A stretch of DNA of 64,000 bases from Deltaproteobacteria bacterium. Lineage in GTDB: Bacteria; Myxococcota_A; Polyangia; Polyangiales; Ga0077539. The first letter of the stretch is position 1, and each line of letters begins with the position of its first letter. The stretch spans positions 62,001 through 126,000 of the forward strand of contig JAUXYJ010000002.1 in NCBI GenBank assembly GCA_030694465.1. The letters are read 5' to 3'. The notes below the pieces were generated by a model that was given only the letters and a program-made list of their open reading frames with translations, did no database searches and was not told where the DNA came from. The position numbers were made by a program, and so were the translations under genes. This document shows positions 16,490-23,788 of this stretch, in pieces.

Positions 16490-17611
16490 ATGGTCCAGCG
16501 ATTTGTCCGATGCCGAGCTTGTGGACTCCCGCATGACGCGGACGCTGTGATTTGCCCCTCCACGGGCCAGCCCATCGCGCGCGTCTCGAACGCGACCATG
16601 CCCGCCGTGCGGCCCAACATCACCGAAGACGACGACCCCACGCAGCTCGTGGTGCCCAGCATGCTCAGCACGCTCCAGAGCGCTGGACAGCCCTCGACGG
16701 GCACGCTCCTCGCGGGTCGCTATCGCCTGCGATCGGTCCTGGCACGCGGCGGAATGGGCGTGGTGTACGACGGCTACGACGAGCCCCTGGACCGCCCCGT
16801 GGCGATCAAGGTTCTCGCCCCCGAGAGCGCGACAGACCAGACCGCGATCACGAGATTTCACAGTGAAATCAAGACGTTAGCTGCCATCGCTCATCCACGC
16901 ATTGTGACCGTCTTTGACGCAGGAGAGCTCCCCAACGGCGCCCCCTTCTTGGTGATGGAGCGCCTTGAGGGCGAGCCCCTCTCGTCTCGCATGAAGCGCG
17001 AAGGCCCCATGCCCATGGTCGCCGCGGTCCAGATCGCGCGGCAGATCCTCGAGGCCCTCGCGGCCACACACTCGCGCGGGATCTTGCACCGAGACCTCAA
17101 GCCCCAGAACGTGTTTCTGGTCAATACGCCCGACCTACGGCCCTCCGTCCGCGTGCTGGACTACGGCGTCGCCCGACGCTACATCGAGACCGAGACCCGC
17201 AGCGCCGACGTCACGCTTACGCGCGCAGGGCGCACCGTGGGCACTCCCCAGTACATGGCCTTCGAGCAGCTCGCCGGACGCCGCGACCTCGACCCCCGTG
17301 CAGACCTCTACGCCGTGGGCGTGTTGCTCTACGAGATGCTCGCGGGCACATCCCCCTGGACGCAGCGCACGCCCGTCACCCTCGCCCTCGAAATGCGCTC
17401 GCAACCGCTGACTCCCTTGCGTACACGTCGCGCTGGGGTCCCTCCGTGGCTCGAAGCGGTCGTGCACGCCCTGTTGTCCGTAGACCGCGAGCAGCGCCCA
17501 CCCGACGCGCGCACCACCCTGCGGTTGCTCCGCCCCCCGGTGGGCAACGAGGACCCCACCATCACCGACCTGCTCCCGATCCCCGATCCCCCCGAAGGAG
17601 ACCCGCCGTGA
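16490..17611 (+). CDS. Cytosolic Ser/Thr protein kinase with an N-terminal zinc-ribbon remnant
   Basis: A 373-aa protein. Residues 5-30 hold Cys8, Cys11 and Cys22 (FVRCRACG and VICPSTG), a possible partial zinc ribbon. The kinase domain spans about 75-345: glycine loop ARGGMGVVYDG, Lys107 (VAIKVLA), Glu126, catalytic loop HRDLKPQN (200-207), and VGTPQYMAFEQ in the activation segment. The magnesium motif reads DYG (224-226) where DFG is usual. No membrane segment or PASTA domain is present, so it is cytosolic. It heads an operon coupled to a TrmH-like gene by a GTGA overlap. Two FHA proteins encoded downstream, with similar zinc ribbons, are natural phosphothreonine readers, though that link is inference. 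Confidence 0.9.
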   Translation: MVQRFVRCRACGLPHDADAVICPSTGQPIARVSNATMPAVRPNITEDDDPTQLVVPSMLSTLQSAGQPSTGTLLAGRYRLRSVLARGGMGVVYDGYDEPLDRPVAIKVLAPESATDQTAITRFHSEIKTLAAIAHPRIVTVFDAGELPNGAPFLVMERLEGEPLSSRMKREGPMPMVAAVQIARQILEALAATHSRGILHRDLKPQNVFLVNTPDLRPSVRVLDYGVARRYIETETRSADVTLTRAGRTVGTPQYMAFEQLAGRRDLDPRADLYAVGVLLYEMLAGTSPWTQRTPVTLALEMRSQPLTPLRTRRAGVPPWLEAVVHALLSVDREQRPPDARTTLRLLRPPVGNEDPTITDLLPIPDPPEGDPP

Positions 17612-18354
17612 AGCGCTGGGCCGACTCTGTCTTTGATCCGCAACCGCTCTCCCCGTTGCCTCTGCCCGCCGAGATCGTGTGCAGGGTCCTGGCGCCCCTC
17701 GTGCTCGACACACGCATGGACCGCATCACGCGCGCCGTCGAGAGCCGCTCGCTCTCGGTGATCTCAGTGATCGAGTCGCTCAGCGATCCCCACAACGCCG
17801 CAGCCATCTTGCGCACGTGCGACGCGCTGGGCGTGCACGAGGTCCACGCGATCGAGGCCCAGAGCCAAGTTCGGCTGACCCATCGCGTGAGCAAAGGCGT
17901 CGAAAAATGGATGCGCTTGCAGCGACACAGCACCCCCGCGGAGTGCGCCAAGACCCTGCGTGACCGAGGCTACAAGCTCTACGTCGCGGACATGCGCGCA
18001 GACATCACACTTGAGCAAATCGCACAGCAGCCACAGGTCGCCCTCGCGTTTGGCAACGAGCACGCCGGAATCTCTGACGAGCTCATGGCCTGCGCAGATG
18101 GCGCGTTTTGCATCCCGATGACCGGCATGGTCGAGAGCTTTAACGTCTCGGTCGCCGCAGGGATCGCCCTGTTCGCCGCCACACGCAACCGGCCCGGAAA
18201 CCTCAGCCCCTCCGAACGCGCCGAGCTCCGCGCGAGGTTTCTCATGGAGAGCATCCGCGGCGCCGAACACGTCCTCGAACGCGCCGCCAAAGCCATCGCG
18301 CGTGGCGAAGACCCAAGCGCAACAATCGCCGCGATTTCACAGGAAATTCAGTGA
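17608..18354 (+). CDS. trmH: TrmH-family RNA 2'-O-methyltransferase (SpoU class)
   Basis: A 248-aa protein with SpoU-class motifs in order: SDPHNAAAILRTCDALG (motif 1 region with the conserved Asn), ALAFGNEHAGIS (motif 2, catalytic-type Asn-Glu), and IPMTGMVESFNVSVAAGIAL (motif 3, the trefoil-knot SAM site). The C-terminal helix FLMESIRGAEHVLE follows. The closest functional match is TrmH, which methylates the ribose of G18 in tRNA in the cytosol. Other SpoU members (RlmB, TrmL) share these motifs, so the target is likely and not proven. The start is GTG 17608, overlapping the kinase stop, and its own stop overlaps the next GTG the same way. Confidence 0.85.
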   Translation: MKRWADSVFDPQPLSPLPLPAEIVCRVLAPLVLDTRMDRITRAVESRSLSVISVIESLSDPHNAAAILRTCDALGVHEVHAIEAQSQVRLTHRVSKGVEKWMRLQRHSTPAECAKTLRDRGYKLYVADMRADITLEQIAQQPQVALAFGNEHAGISDELMACADGAFCIPMTGMVESFNVSVAAGIALFAATRNRPGNLSPSERAELRARFLMESIRGAEHVLERAAKAIARGEDPSATIAAISQEIQ

Positions 18355-19361
18355 GTTATCCAAAGCACACCCCGCGCATCGTCCGCGTCGAGCAGCCCCC
18401 CTGGATGGTCGCGATCGCCCTCGGCTGCGCGACCTTCAGCACTGCCGTGGGCTACATGGCCGGCGCGCGCGCGTTTCGCCCGCCCTCGCACGGCGCCGAG
18501 CAGCCCACAAACACCGCGCCCGACACGCAAGCGAACGACGAAGACGCCCAAGCTCCCGCGACCCCCACCGACGCAAGCACGACCGCAGCCCCAGCGCCCC
18601 ACGCGCCCGCCGTCCCCGTGCGCGTCACCCGCGTCGATGTGCAAGCGTGTGGCGACGGCGATGAGCTCGACACCGTGGGCGAACGCTGCCAAGCGAACCC
18701 CGCGATCGAGCAATTTCTCCGCGCCGCGATGACCCGCCTCGGAGACTGCCCCGCAGCGCTCATCGCAGGACAAAACCCAGCCCAAGTGCTCTCGCTCGGT
18801 CTGCGCGTGGACTTCACCCGGCGCCTTGTGACGCCTACTCAGGGACGCGCGAGCTCCATCCGCGACCCGCTCACCTTTGTCGCCTGCGCAAGAGGCCGCG
18901 AGGCCCTCGGATCCCTTGAGCCGCTGTGGTCTCTCCCGCACAGCAAAAATCGCTACATGTTCATCCTCGCGATGCGCTTTGGCCCCGTCCCAAGTGGCGC
19001 AACTACGCCCGAGCCCGTCGCACCCGTCGCACCCGTCGCGCCCACTGCGCCCATCGCGCCCATCGCACCCGTCGCGCCCACTGCAACCCCAGACCCCAAC
19101 GACCCCACGCTCTCTTTGCCCGTGACGGTGTTTATGGGCGGGGCTCCGATGAACCACGAGGCCGTCCACGTGACCTGGTCCCGCGCGCTGATCCGCGCAG
19201 AACCCCGCAACGGCGCAGTGATCACCCGCTTGGCCTACAACACACAGCTGACCCTCGAAGCACGCAGCGGGAGCTGGTACCGCGTGCGTTGGCCCCGTGG
19301 AACCGGCTGGGTCTTCGCAGACGCCATCGGGCTCGGATCGAGCACGCCCGCGACGCCCTAG
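18351..19361 (+). CDS. Membrane-anchored protein with a C-terminal SH3 domain
   Basis: A 336-aa protein starting at GTG 18351 (GTGA overlap with trmH). A membrane segment lies near residues 19-37 (MVAIALGCATFSTAVGYMAG). A Thr/Ala/Pro-rich stretch follows, then a domain with NPAIEQFLRAAMTRLGDC and YMFILAMRFGP, then a P-V/I/T-A repeat (about residues 222-245). The C-terminal 60 residues are a bacterial SH3-like (SH3b) domain: VTWSRALIRAEPRNGAVI, TRLAYNTQLTLEARSG, WYRVRWPRGTGWVFAD. Such domains usually bind cell-wall peptides, so a periplasmic wall-facing role is likely. It ends four bases into the convergent gene at 19358. Confidence 0.7.
   Translation: MSYPKHTPRIVRVEQPPWMVAIALGCATFSTAVGYMAGARAFRPPSHGAEQPTNTAPDTQANDEDAQAPATPTDASTTAAPAPHAPAVPVRVTRVDVQACGDGDELDTVGERCQANPAIEQFLRAAMTRLGDCPAALIAGQNPAQVLSLGLRVDFTRRLVTPTQGRASSIRDPLTFVACARGREALGSLEPLWSLPHSKNRYMFILAMRFGPVPSGATTPEPVAPVAPVAPTAPIAPIAPVAPTATPDPNDPTLSLPVTVFMGGAPMNHEAVHVTWSRALIRAEPRNGAVITRLAYNTQLTLEARSGSWYRVRWPRGTGWVFADAIGLGSSTPATP
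19014..19085 (+). repeat. Eight 9-bp units coding a P-V/T/I-A repeat
   Basis: Eight in-frame units of the type CCCGTCGCA/G, CCCACTGCG or CCCATCGCG. They form the Pro-Val-Ala linker before the SH3 domain. A similar but independent A-P-V repeat is in the FHA gene at 21633-21695. Confidence 0.8.
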
Positions 19362-19855
19362 CGCTTGTTGACTGCGCCCTGAGTGCTCGCCTTTTGCAGG
19401 TGAACAACAGCTTCGTCGAAGCTCGCGAAGACCTCAAATGTGCCGCCGTTTTCGCGACGGATTCGATTGAGCTGGAGCTTTCCCGTCGCAGTCGCCACCA
19501 AGATGGCCACGTGCGCAAACCGAGCTAACAGCGGATCAAAATGCTTGCGCGAAAACTCTTCGAACGTTGGATCACTGCGGAGCGGCACCAGACGCGTGTC
19601 GAAGAGCAGCTTGGTCGCCGACACGCCTCGGTTGAGCAACCCGCGCATGCCGTCCACAGTGGCCGAGGCGTCACTGAGCGTCTTGTAGGGCGCAGAGCTC
19701 CGGATGACCCACAAGATTGAGTGCATTTTTGCAGCGCGAATCCACATAAACTCGTCGCGATAAAGGGTCTCGCTGAATAGGTCTTCCATCGTAGATCGAG
19801 GGATATGCCTCCCGACCAACGTGACGGCAAGCCCTCCCCGCGAACGCACAGTCAC
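19358..19855 (-). CDS. Conserved-looking protein with a STAS/SpoIIAA-like pattern
   Basis: A protein of about 165 aa, start uncertain (GTG 19855 chosen; ATG 19789 gives 143 aa). The N-terminal strand VTVRSRGGLAVTLVG is followed by helix MEDLFSETLYRDEFMWIRAA, strand SILWVIRSSAPY, and later helices DPTFEEFSRKHFDPLLARFA and strand HVAILVATATG. The alternation of strands and helices and the closing FEVFASFDEAVVHLQ recall the SpoIIAA-like/STAS proteins that are frequent in Myxococcota and serve as small regulatory partners. I cannot name an exact family. It is convergent with the SH3 gene and divergent from the FHA gene. No signal peptide is present. Confidence 0.5.
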   Translation of the reverse strand: MTVRSRGGLAVTLVGRHIPRSTMEDLFSETLYRDEFMWIRAAKMHSILWVIRSSAPYKTLSDASATVDGMRGLLNRGVSATKLLFDTRLVPLRSDPTFEEFSRKHFDPLLARFAHVAILVATATGKLQLNRIRRENGGTFEVFASFDEAVVHLQKASTQGAVNKR

Positions 19856-20018
19856 CGCGTGGCGCGAAAGCGGACCCCAAGGATCGCGATCAGAAAATAC
19901 ATGAAACGTTGACCTGCGAACGCGCAACCCTCTACGCTCCGCCGTCGGTGAGCATGGTTGTGATCGCGTGGGTCTCAATGGCTGCACCAATTGTCTCTTC
20001 ACGTCGCTCAGGGCGCAG

Positions 20019-21113
20019 ATGGAACCGGTAATCGGCTACGCGTGTGGGCGCTGCGATACGTTCGCCCCACTTGAACAAGAAGTCTGTGGGCACTGTAGTG
20101 CGCCCCTAGGCTTTGCGACTCCACGTGGTGCATCGGCAGAAGTCCCGCAGCTCAACGTAGCCGCGAGCGAGAGCCCCGTCGCGGCACCTGAAGAGACTTC
20201 AATCTATCGGACGGACCCTGTGTCCGCCAGCCAACCAGCGCTCGCACAAGAGACCCCGCCGATGGTGGTGGGGCCCGTGCGATTGCCAGTTGGTTTCGTT
20301 GTGACGGAGGCACTGATGGAGCAAGCACGCAACTACGTCTGCAAGAACTGCTACACACCCGTTCCGCAAGGGCACAAATTCTGTGGTCGATGCGGCGCGA
20401 GTGTCCCTCGCGAGGTGATGTCGGCTCAGACCATGCTCTTGTCCAAGATGCTCGAGCCCGGCAAAGCCAAGCTCGTGGTCATCAAGGGCGAAGGTGTCTC
20501 GAGCGACCCCAACGACGAGACCGTCTACCTCTTGGGTGGACGACAACACTTCACCGGGCGCACCCAAGGGCAGATCGTGTTCGATCGCGACCCCTGGATT
20601 TCACCGAAGCACGCCAATTTTTACTACCGTGACGACGGCAAGCTCGTGCTCCGTGACGAAGGCTCGCTCAACGGCGTGTTTCTTCGCTTGCGCCAGCCCG
20701 TAGAGCTCCAACCTGGCGACACGTTCTTGGCAGGCGAGCAAGTGTTTCAGCTTGAAGCTGCGTCGCGTGACTCGGATCAACCCGAGGCCGATGGGACGTA
20801 CTTTTACTCTTCACCCAAGCGCCCCTCGAACTTTCGCATCGTGCAGCTCCTCCGTGGGGGCGTCTCCGGGATGCTCATCTGTGCGCGCGACACCGTCACC
20901 ATCGGCCGTGACGGTTGCGAAATGAACTTCCCCAACGACGCGTACATGTCCGGCCATCACTGCAAAATCGAGGCGACCGCCAACCGATTTACGCTCACCG
21001 ACACGGGCAGCAAGAACGGCACATACATCCGCGTCCGTGGCGAGCGCGAGCTCTCACACGGCGACTATGTCTTCATGGGACGAGAGCTTCTTCGCGTGGA
21101 TATTTCCGCATGA
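20019..21113 (+). CDS. Double zinc-ribbon, double FHA-domain protein A
   Basis: A 364-aa cytosolic protein with four domains in order: zinc ribbon 1 (CGRC...CGHC, Cys9/12/23/26), a Pro/Thr-rich linker, zinc ribbon 2 (CKNC...CGRCG, about residues 105-125), FHA 1 (about 165-230; DPWISPKHANFYYRDDGK, EGSLNGVFLR) and FHA 2 (about 290-360; TIGRDGCEMNFP, MSGHHCKIEA, GSKNGTYIR). FHA domains bind phosphothreonine; the S-x-x-H and N-G residues that do this are present in both. The likely role is as an adaptor for Ser/Thr kinases such as the one at 16490-17611. The ATG at 20019 has an AGGG site in front and starts directly before the first CxxC; an upstream GTG at 19968 is less likely. Confidence 0.85.
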   Translation: MEPVIGYACGRCDTFAPLEQEVCGHCSAPLGFATPRGASAEVPQLNVAASESPVAAPEETSIYRTDPVSASQPALAQETPPMVVGPVRLPVGFVVTEALMEQARNYVCKNCYTPVPQGHKFCGRCGASVPREVMSAQTMLLSKMLEPGKAKLVVIKGEGVSSDPNDETVYLLGGRQHFTGRTQGQIVFDRDPWISPKHANFYYRDDGKLVLRDEGSLNGVFLRLRQPVELQPGDTFLAGEQVFQLEAASRDSDQPEADGTYFYSSPKRPSNFRIVQLLRGGVSGMLICARDTVTIGRDGCEMNFPNDAYMSGHHCKIEATANRFTLTDTGSKNGTYIRVRGERELSHGDYVFMGRELLRVDISA

Positions 21114-21209
21114 AATCACCTCGTCACCCACACACTCACCCCGCTGTTAGCGCCCACGTGACGCCCCCAGCGCAAACCTTTTTGGTCTGAGTGAGGACCG
21201 GAGCGCCCA

Positions 21210-22346
21210 ATGATTAATTGCCCTAAGTGCAGCCGCGACAATCAAGACCACTACAAGTTCTGCCTCGGATGCGGCAGCGAGCTCCCTCGCGCAGGCGGCG
21301 GTGCCAAGCCCTTTAACCCCACTCCCCCCGCCGGCGTGCCCGCGGTCTCTGCAGCGCCCCCCGTCGCCGCAGTGAACCCCTTCGCAGGGACCGCTCCCGC
21401 AGCAGGCAACCCCTTTGGCCAGCCCCCCGCAGGTGGCCTAGGCCAAGCCGCAGGGCCCCCGCGCCCCGTAAGCCAGCCCGCTCAGTCAGCCCAGGCAGCT
21501 CCCCCTGCCGCAGGCCCACGCTTCGCCGCCACGTGTGGCCAGTGCTCGTCGCCCAACCCCGGCAACAAGCGCTACTGCCTCACCTGCGGCTTTGACCTCA
21601 CCGTCGCCGAAGCCCCCGCCGCAAGCGCGTTCGCCCCCGTAGCCCCCGTAGCCCCCGTAGCTCCCGTGGCTCCCGTAGCTCCCGTGGCTCCCATCGCGGC
21701 CGCAGCGCCTGCCATTCAAGTGCAGCTCACCCTCATCCGCCCCGATGGCTCCGAGGGTGGCTCGTTTGCCCTTGGACAGGGCCCAACACGGGTAGGCCGC
21801 AGCGCAGACGCGCTCTTCGCGAGCGACGCGTACCTCTCGCCGCAACATGCTGTATTTACAGCACAAAATGGCCAACTCACCGTGCGCGATGACGGCTCTC
21901 TCAACGGAGTCTTCGTGCGCATCGAGCGCCAAGTCCCCATCGATCTCCCCAATGGGCAGGTCTTTCGTGTGGGCCAAGAGATCCTCCGTTTTGACGCCTT
22001 CGGCCCCATCGCCCTCGAGGCCGACGGAACCGAACGCCAAGGCGCACAGGTCGAAGGCCTCGTAGGCCGCATCACGCTGCTCGTCGGTCGCGAGACCACA
22101 GGCAACGCGTTTCCGATCCCCGTCACGGGACTGTTTCTCGGTCGCGAGCGCGGAGACATCTTGTTTCCCGAAGATGGCTACGTCTCTGGGCTCCACGCGC
22201 AGCTCATTTGGGATGGCGCAAAGCTCACACTCACCGACCTCAACAGCTCCAACGGGACCTACCTCCGCGTCGGCGGTGAGCACCCACTCAAGAGCGGCGA
22301 CCTGCTCTTGCTAGGGCAGCAGCTCTTTCGCGTCACCATCGGCTGA
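21210..22346 (+). CDS. Double zinc-ribbon, double FHA-domain protein B
   Basis: A 378-aa paralogue of the preceding gene with the same plan. Zinc ribbon 1 is CPKCSRD...CLGCGSEL (from residue 4), zinc ribbon 2 is CGQCSSP...CLTCGFDL, then an A-P-V repeat, FHA 1 (RVGRSADALFASDAYLSPQH, SLNGVFVR) and FHA 2 (LGRERGDILFP, VSGLHAQLIW, SSNGTYLRV). Phosphothreonine-binding Ser/His/Asn residues are present in both FHA domains. GGAG lies 8 bases before the ATG. The two genes are 96 bases apart and probably co-transcribed. The duplicated architecture suggests that the pair bind different partners or bridge phosphorylated proteins; no catalytic domain is present. Confidence 0.86.
   Translation: MINCPKCSRDNQDHYKFCLGCGSELPRAGGGAKPFNPTPPAGVPAVSAAPPVAAVNPFAGTAPAAGNPFGQPPAGGLGQAAGPPRPVSQPAQSAQAAPPAAGPRFAATCGQCSSPNPGNKRYCLTCGFDLTVAEAPAASAFAPVAPVAPVAPVAPVAPVAPIAAAAPAIQVQLTLIRPDGSEGGSFALGQGPTRVGRSADALFASDAYLSPQHAVFTAQNGQLTVRDDGSLNGVFVRIERQVPIDLPNGQVFRVGQEILRFDAFGPIALEADGTERQGAQVEGLVGRITLLVGRETTGNAFPIPVTGLFLGRERGDILFPEDGYVSGLHAQLIWDGAKLTLTDLNSSNGTYLRVGGEHPLKSGDLLLLGQQLFRVTIG
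21633..21695 (+). repeat. Seven 9-bp units coding an A-P-V linker
   Basis: Seven in-frame units of GCCCCCGTA or GCTCCCGTG, coding (APV)6-API between the second zinc ribbon and the first FHA domain of protein B. Units 1-3 are identical, which points to recent slippage. Confidence 0.8.
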
Positions 22347-22384
22347 GCGCAGCGCCCTCTCAGAGAGAGTGTGGCCACACTTCG

Positions 22385-23296
22385 CTATGCGAGCTGCGGC
22401 GCGATCTCTGCCAGAGCCTCGCCCGCAGAGAACACACGCTCATCGAGAAACCCAAGCAGCGCGGGGTTGACCAGCTCGGGCTGCTCAATGGGCAACGTGT
22501 GCGTCGCGTCGGCGACCTCGAGCAACACGGCATCTTTGATTGAGCGTGCCATTTGCCTCGCCAATCGCGGCGGCGTAAAGCTGTCGCGCCCCGCAGCGAG
22601 CACAAACGTCGGGCAATCAATGTGATGCAACAGGTCCTCAGCGCTGTGCCTGCCCGCGTGCTCTAAGAGCGTGAGATAGACCTGCGGATCGATGCGCGCG
22701 AGGTGCTCAAAGTAGGGCCGCATGTCCTCTTCGCGGCCACGCACGGGGTCGACTTCGCCGAGCGCCCACGCGACCCGCAGCGCGAGCGATGGAGGCGTGT
22801 TGGAGATCATCCCGCGCACAAGCACCGGAAACTTCGCCGCAAATGACCGCAGTGATGGCAGCGCCTTCGCGAGCGCATCGGTCCCGTGAAAGGTCTGCGT
22901 CACTCTGCCGTACGAGCCACACAGAAGCGCGAGGCCCACGACCCGCTCTGGCGCCATACGGTAGGCCTCGAGGCACACCTGCACGCCCATCGAGTGCCCG
23001 GCGATCACGACCCGCCCCACCTGGGCGGCGTCGAGGACGCGCCAGAGATCCTGGGCCATGTGCGTGATGGTCATGGTGTCGCGATCCCGCGGAGGGTCGC
23101 TCTCGCCGTGGCCGCGGTAGTTCCAGTGGACGACGCGCAGACCGCGAGCAAGAAGCGCGGGGCGAAGGTATTTCCACACGAAACCCTCGCACAAGATGCC
23201 ATCGCAGAGCACCACTGTGTGCGGACCCGAGCCCCACACTCGAAACCACAGCTTCGCACCATCCACCGCGTCGCAACGCCCTTCGAGCTCGTTCAT
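22385..23296 (-). CDS. Alpha/beta hydrolase
   Basis: A 303-aa alpha/beta-hydrolase. Seen: the oxyanion strand VVLCDGILCEGFVWKYL, the N-Y-R-G-H-G-E-S turn after strand 4 (residues 59-66), the nucleophile elbow IAGHSMGVQV (Ser102), an acid in VLAAGRDSFTPP and His in DATHTLPIEQPE. This is the layout of haloperoxidase/proline-iminopeptidase/lipase-like hydrolases. No signal peptide is present, so it acts in the cytosol. The substrate cannot be read from the sequence. The ATG at 23296 follows directly from the usual N-terminal strand DGAKLWFRVWGSGP. It is tail to tail with the FHA gene and head to tail with the small TIGR04563-like gene, 58 bases upstream. Confidence 0.82.
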   Translation of the reverse strand: MNELEGRCDAVDGAKLWFRVWGSGPHTVVLCDGILCEGFVWKYLRPALLARGLRVVHWNYRGHGESDPPRDRDTMTITHMAQDLWRVLDAAQVGRVVIAGHSMGVQVCLEAYRMAPERVVGLALLCGSYGRVTQTFHGTDALAKALPSLRSFAAKFPVLVRGMISNTPPSLALRVAWALGEVDPVRGREEDMRPYFEHLARIDPQVYLTLLEHAGRHSAEDLLHHIDCPTFVLAAGRDSFTPPRLARQMARSIKDAVLLEVADATHTLPIEQPELVNPALLGFLDERVFSAGEALAEIAPQLA

Positions 23297-23354
23297 CGCC
23301 CCTACGGTGAAACCCTCCCCAGGGTCTCGTCAACGAATACCAACCACCAGGGTG

Positions 23355-23567
23355 TCAGTCTTCTTCGCGGCCACGCTCGTCATCGGGCCCGTCATCCGGA
23401 ACATCGTTGACCGAGGGCAGCTTACGGATGTCCGTGCGTGCCAATTTCCAAGCCCGCTGCATCACCCATGAGAGCGAGCGATCCAATCGCGCCGCCTCTT
23501 GCTGGATCTCCTGCAGCATGGACTCAGGGAAGTAAAGACTCTGCTTTCTCTTATCGCTCTGTGCCAT
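23355..23567 (-). CDS. TIGR04563-type small ribbon-helix-helix protein
   Basis: A 70-aa protein: KRKQSLYFPESMLQEIQQEA then RLDRSLSWVMQRAWKLAR, and an acidic tail. The K-Q-S-L-Y-F-P strand followed by two helices matches the Myxococcota family TIGR04563, which looks like a ribbon-helix-helix DNA-binding fold; no member has an assigned target as far as I know. A strong ribosome site (GAGAGG) lies 9 bases before the ATG. The intergenic region shared with the divergent Cys/Met gene contains a 9-base inverted repeat, so autoregulation or control of that gene is possible but unproven. The family is a good marker for the Myxococcota origin of this DNA. Confidence 0.82.
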   Translation of the reverse strand: MAQSDKRKQSLYFPESMLQEIQQEAARLDRSLSWVMQRAWKLARTDIRKLPSVNDVPDDGPDDERGREED

Positions 23568-23725
23568 AAATCTACCTCTCCCTCACCGTTGACAACGCTG
23601 CACCAAAACCCACGCAAAGACCACACAATCCTTCGCGCACCTTGTGCAAACACACTGTGCATCTTGGCAATTTTACAAGCCTACTTGTCAATGAGAAGCG
23701 AACAACACCGACGCAAACCTCACGC

Positions 23726-23767
23726 GCTGTTCACCTAGAGTGTCAACTCCACCCCCAAGTGAACAGC
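23726..23767. promoter_or_regulatory. 9-bp inverted repeat upstream of the Cys/Met enzyme gene
   Basis: GCTGTTCAC at 23726-23734 and its exact complement GTGAACAGC at 23759-23767, separated by 24 bases, 22 bases before the ATG at 23789. It could be a pair of operator half-sites or an mRNA hairpin near the ribosome site. The TGTTCAC arm is shared with the palindrome over the cysDN -10 box, so one regulator may serve both sulfur-metabolism promoters. Confidence 0.4.
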
Positions 23768-23788
23768 CGTCATGCGACCGAGGGATCT

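Noticed and set aside
23568-23788. SAM-type riboswitch in front of the Cys/Met gene
   Set aside because: The 9-base inverted repeat resembles a hairpin, but none of the SAM-I or SAM-II core sequences I know are present.
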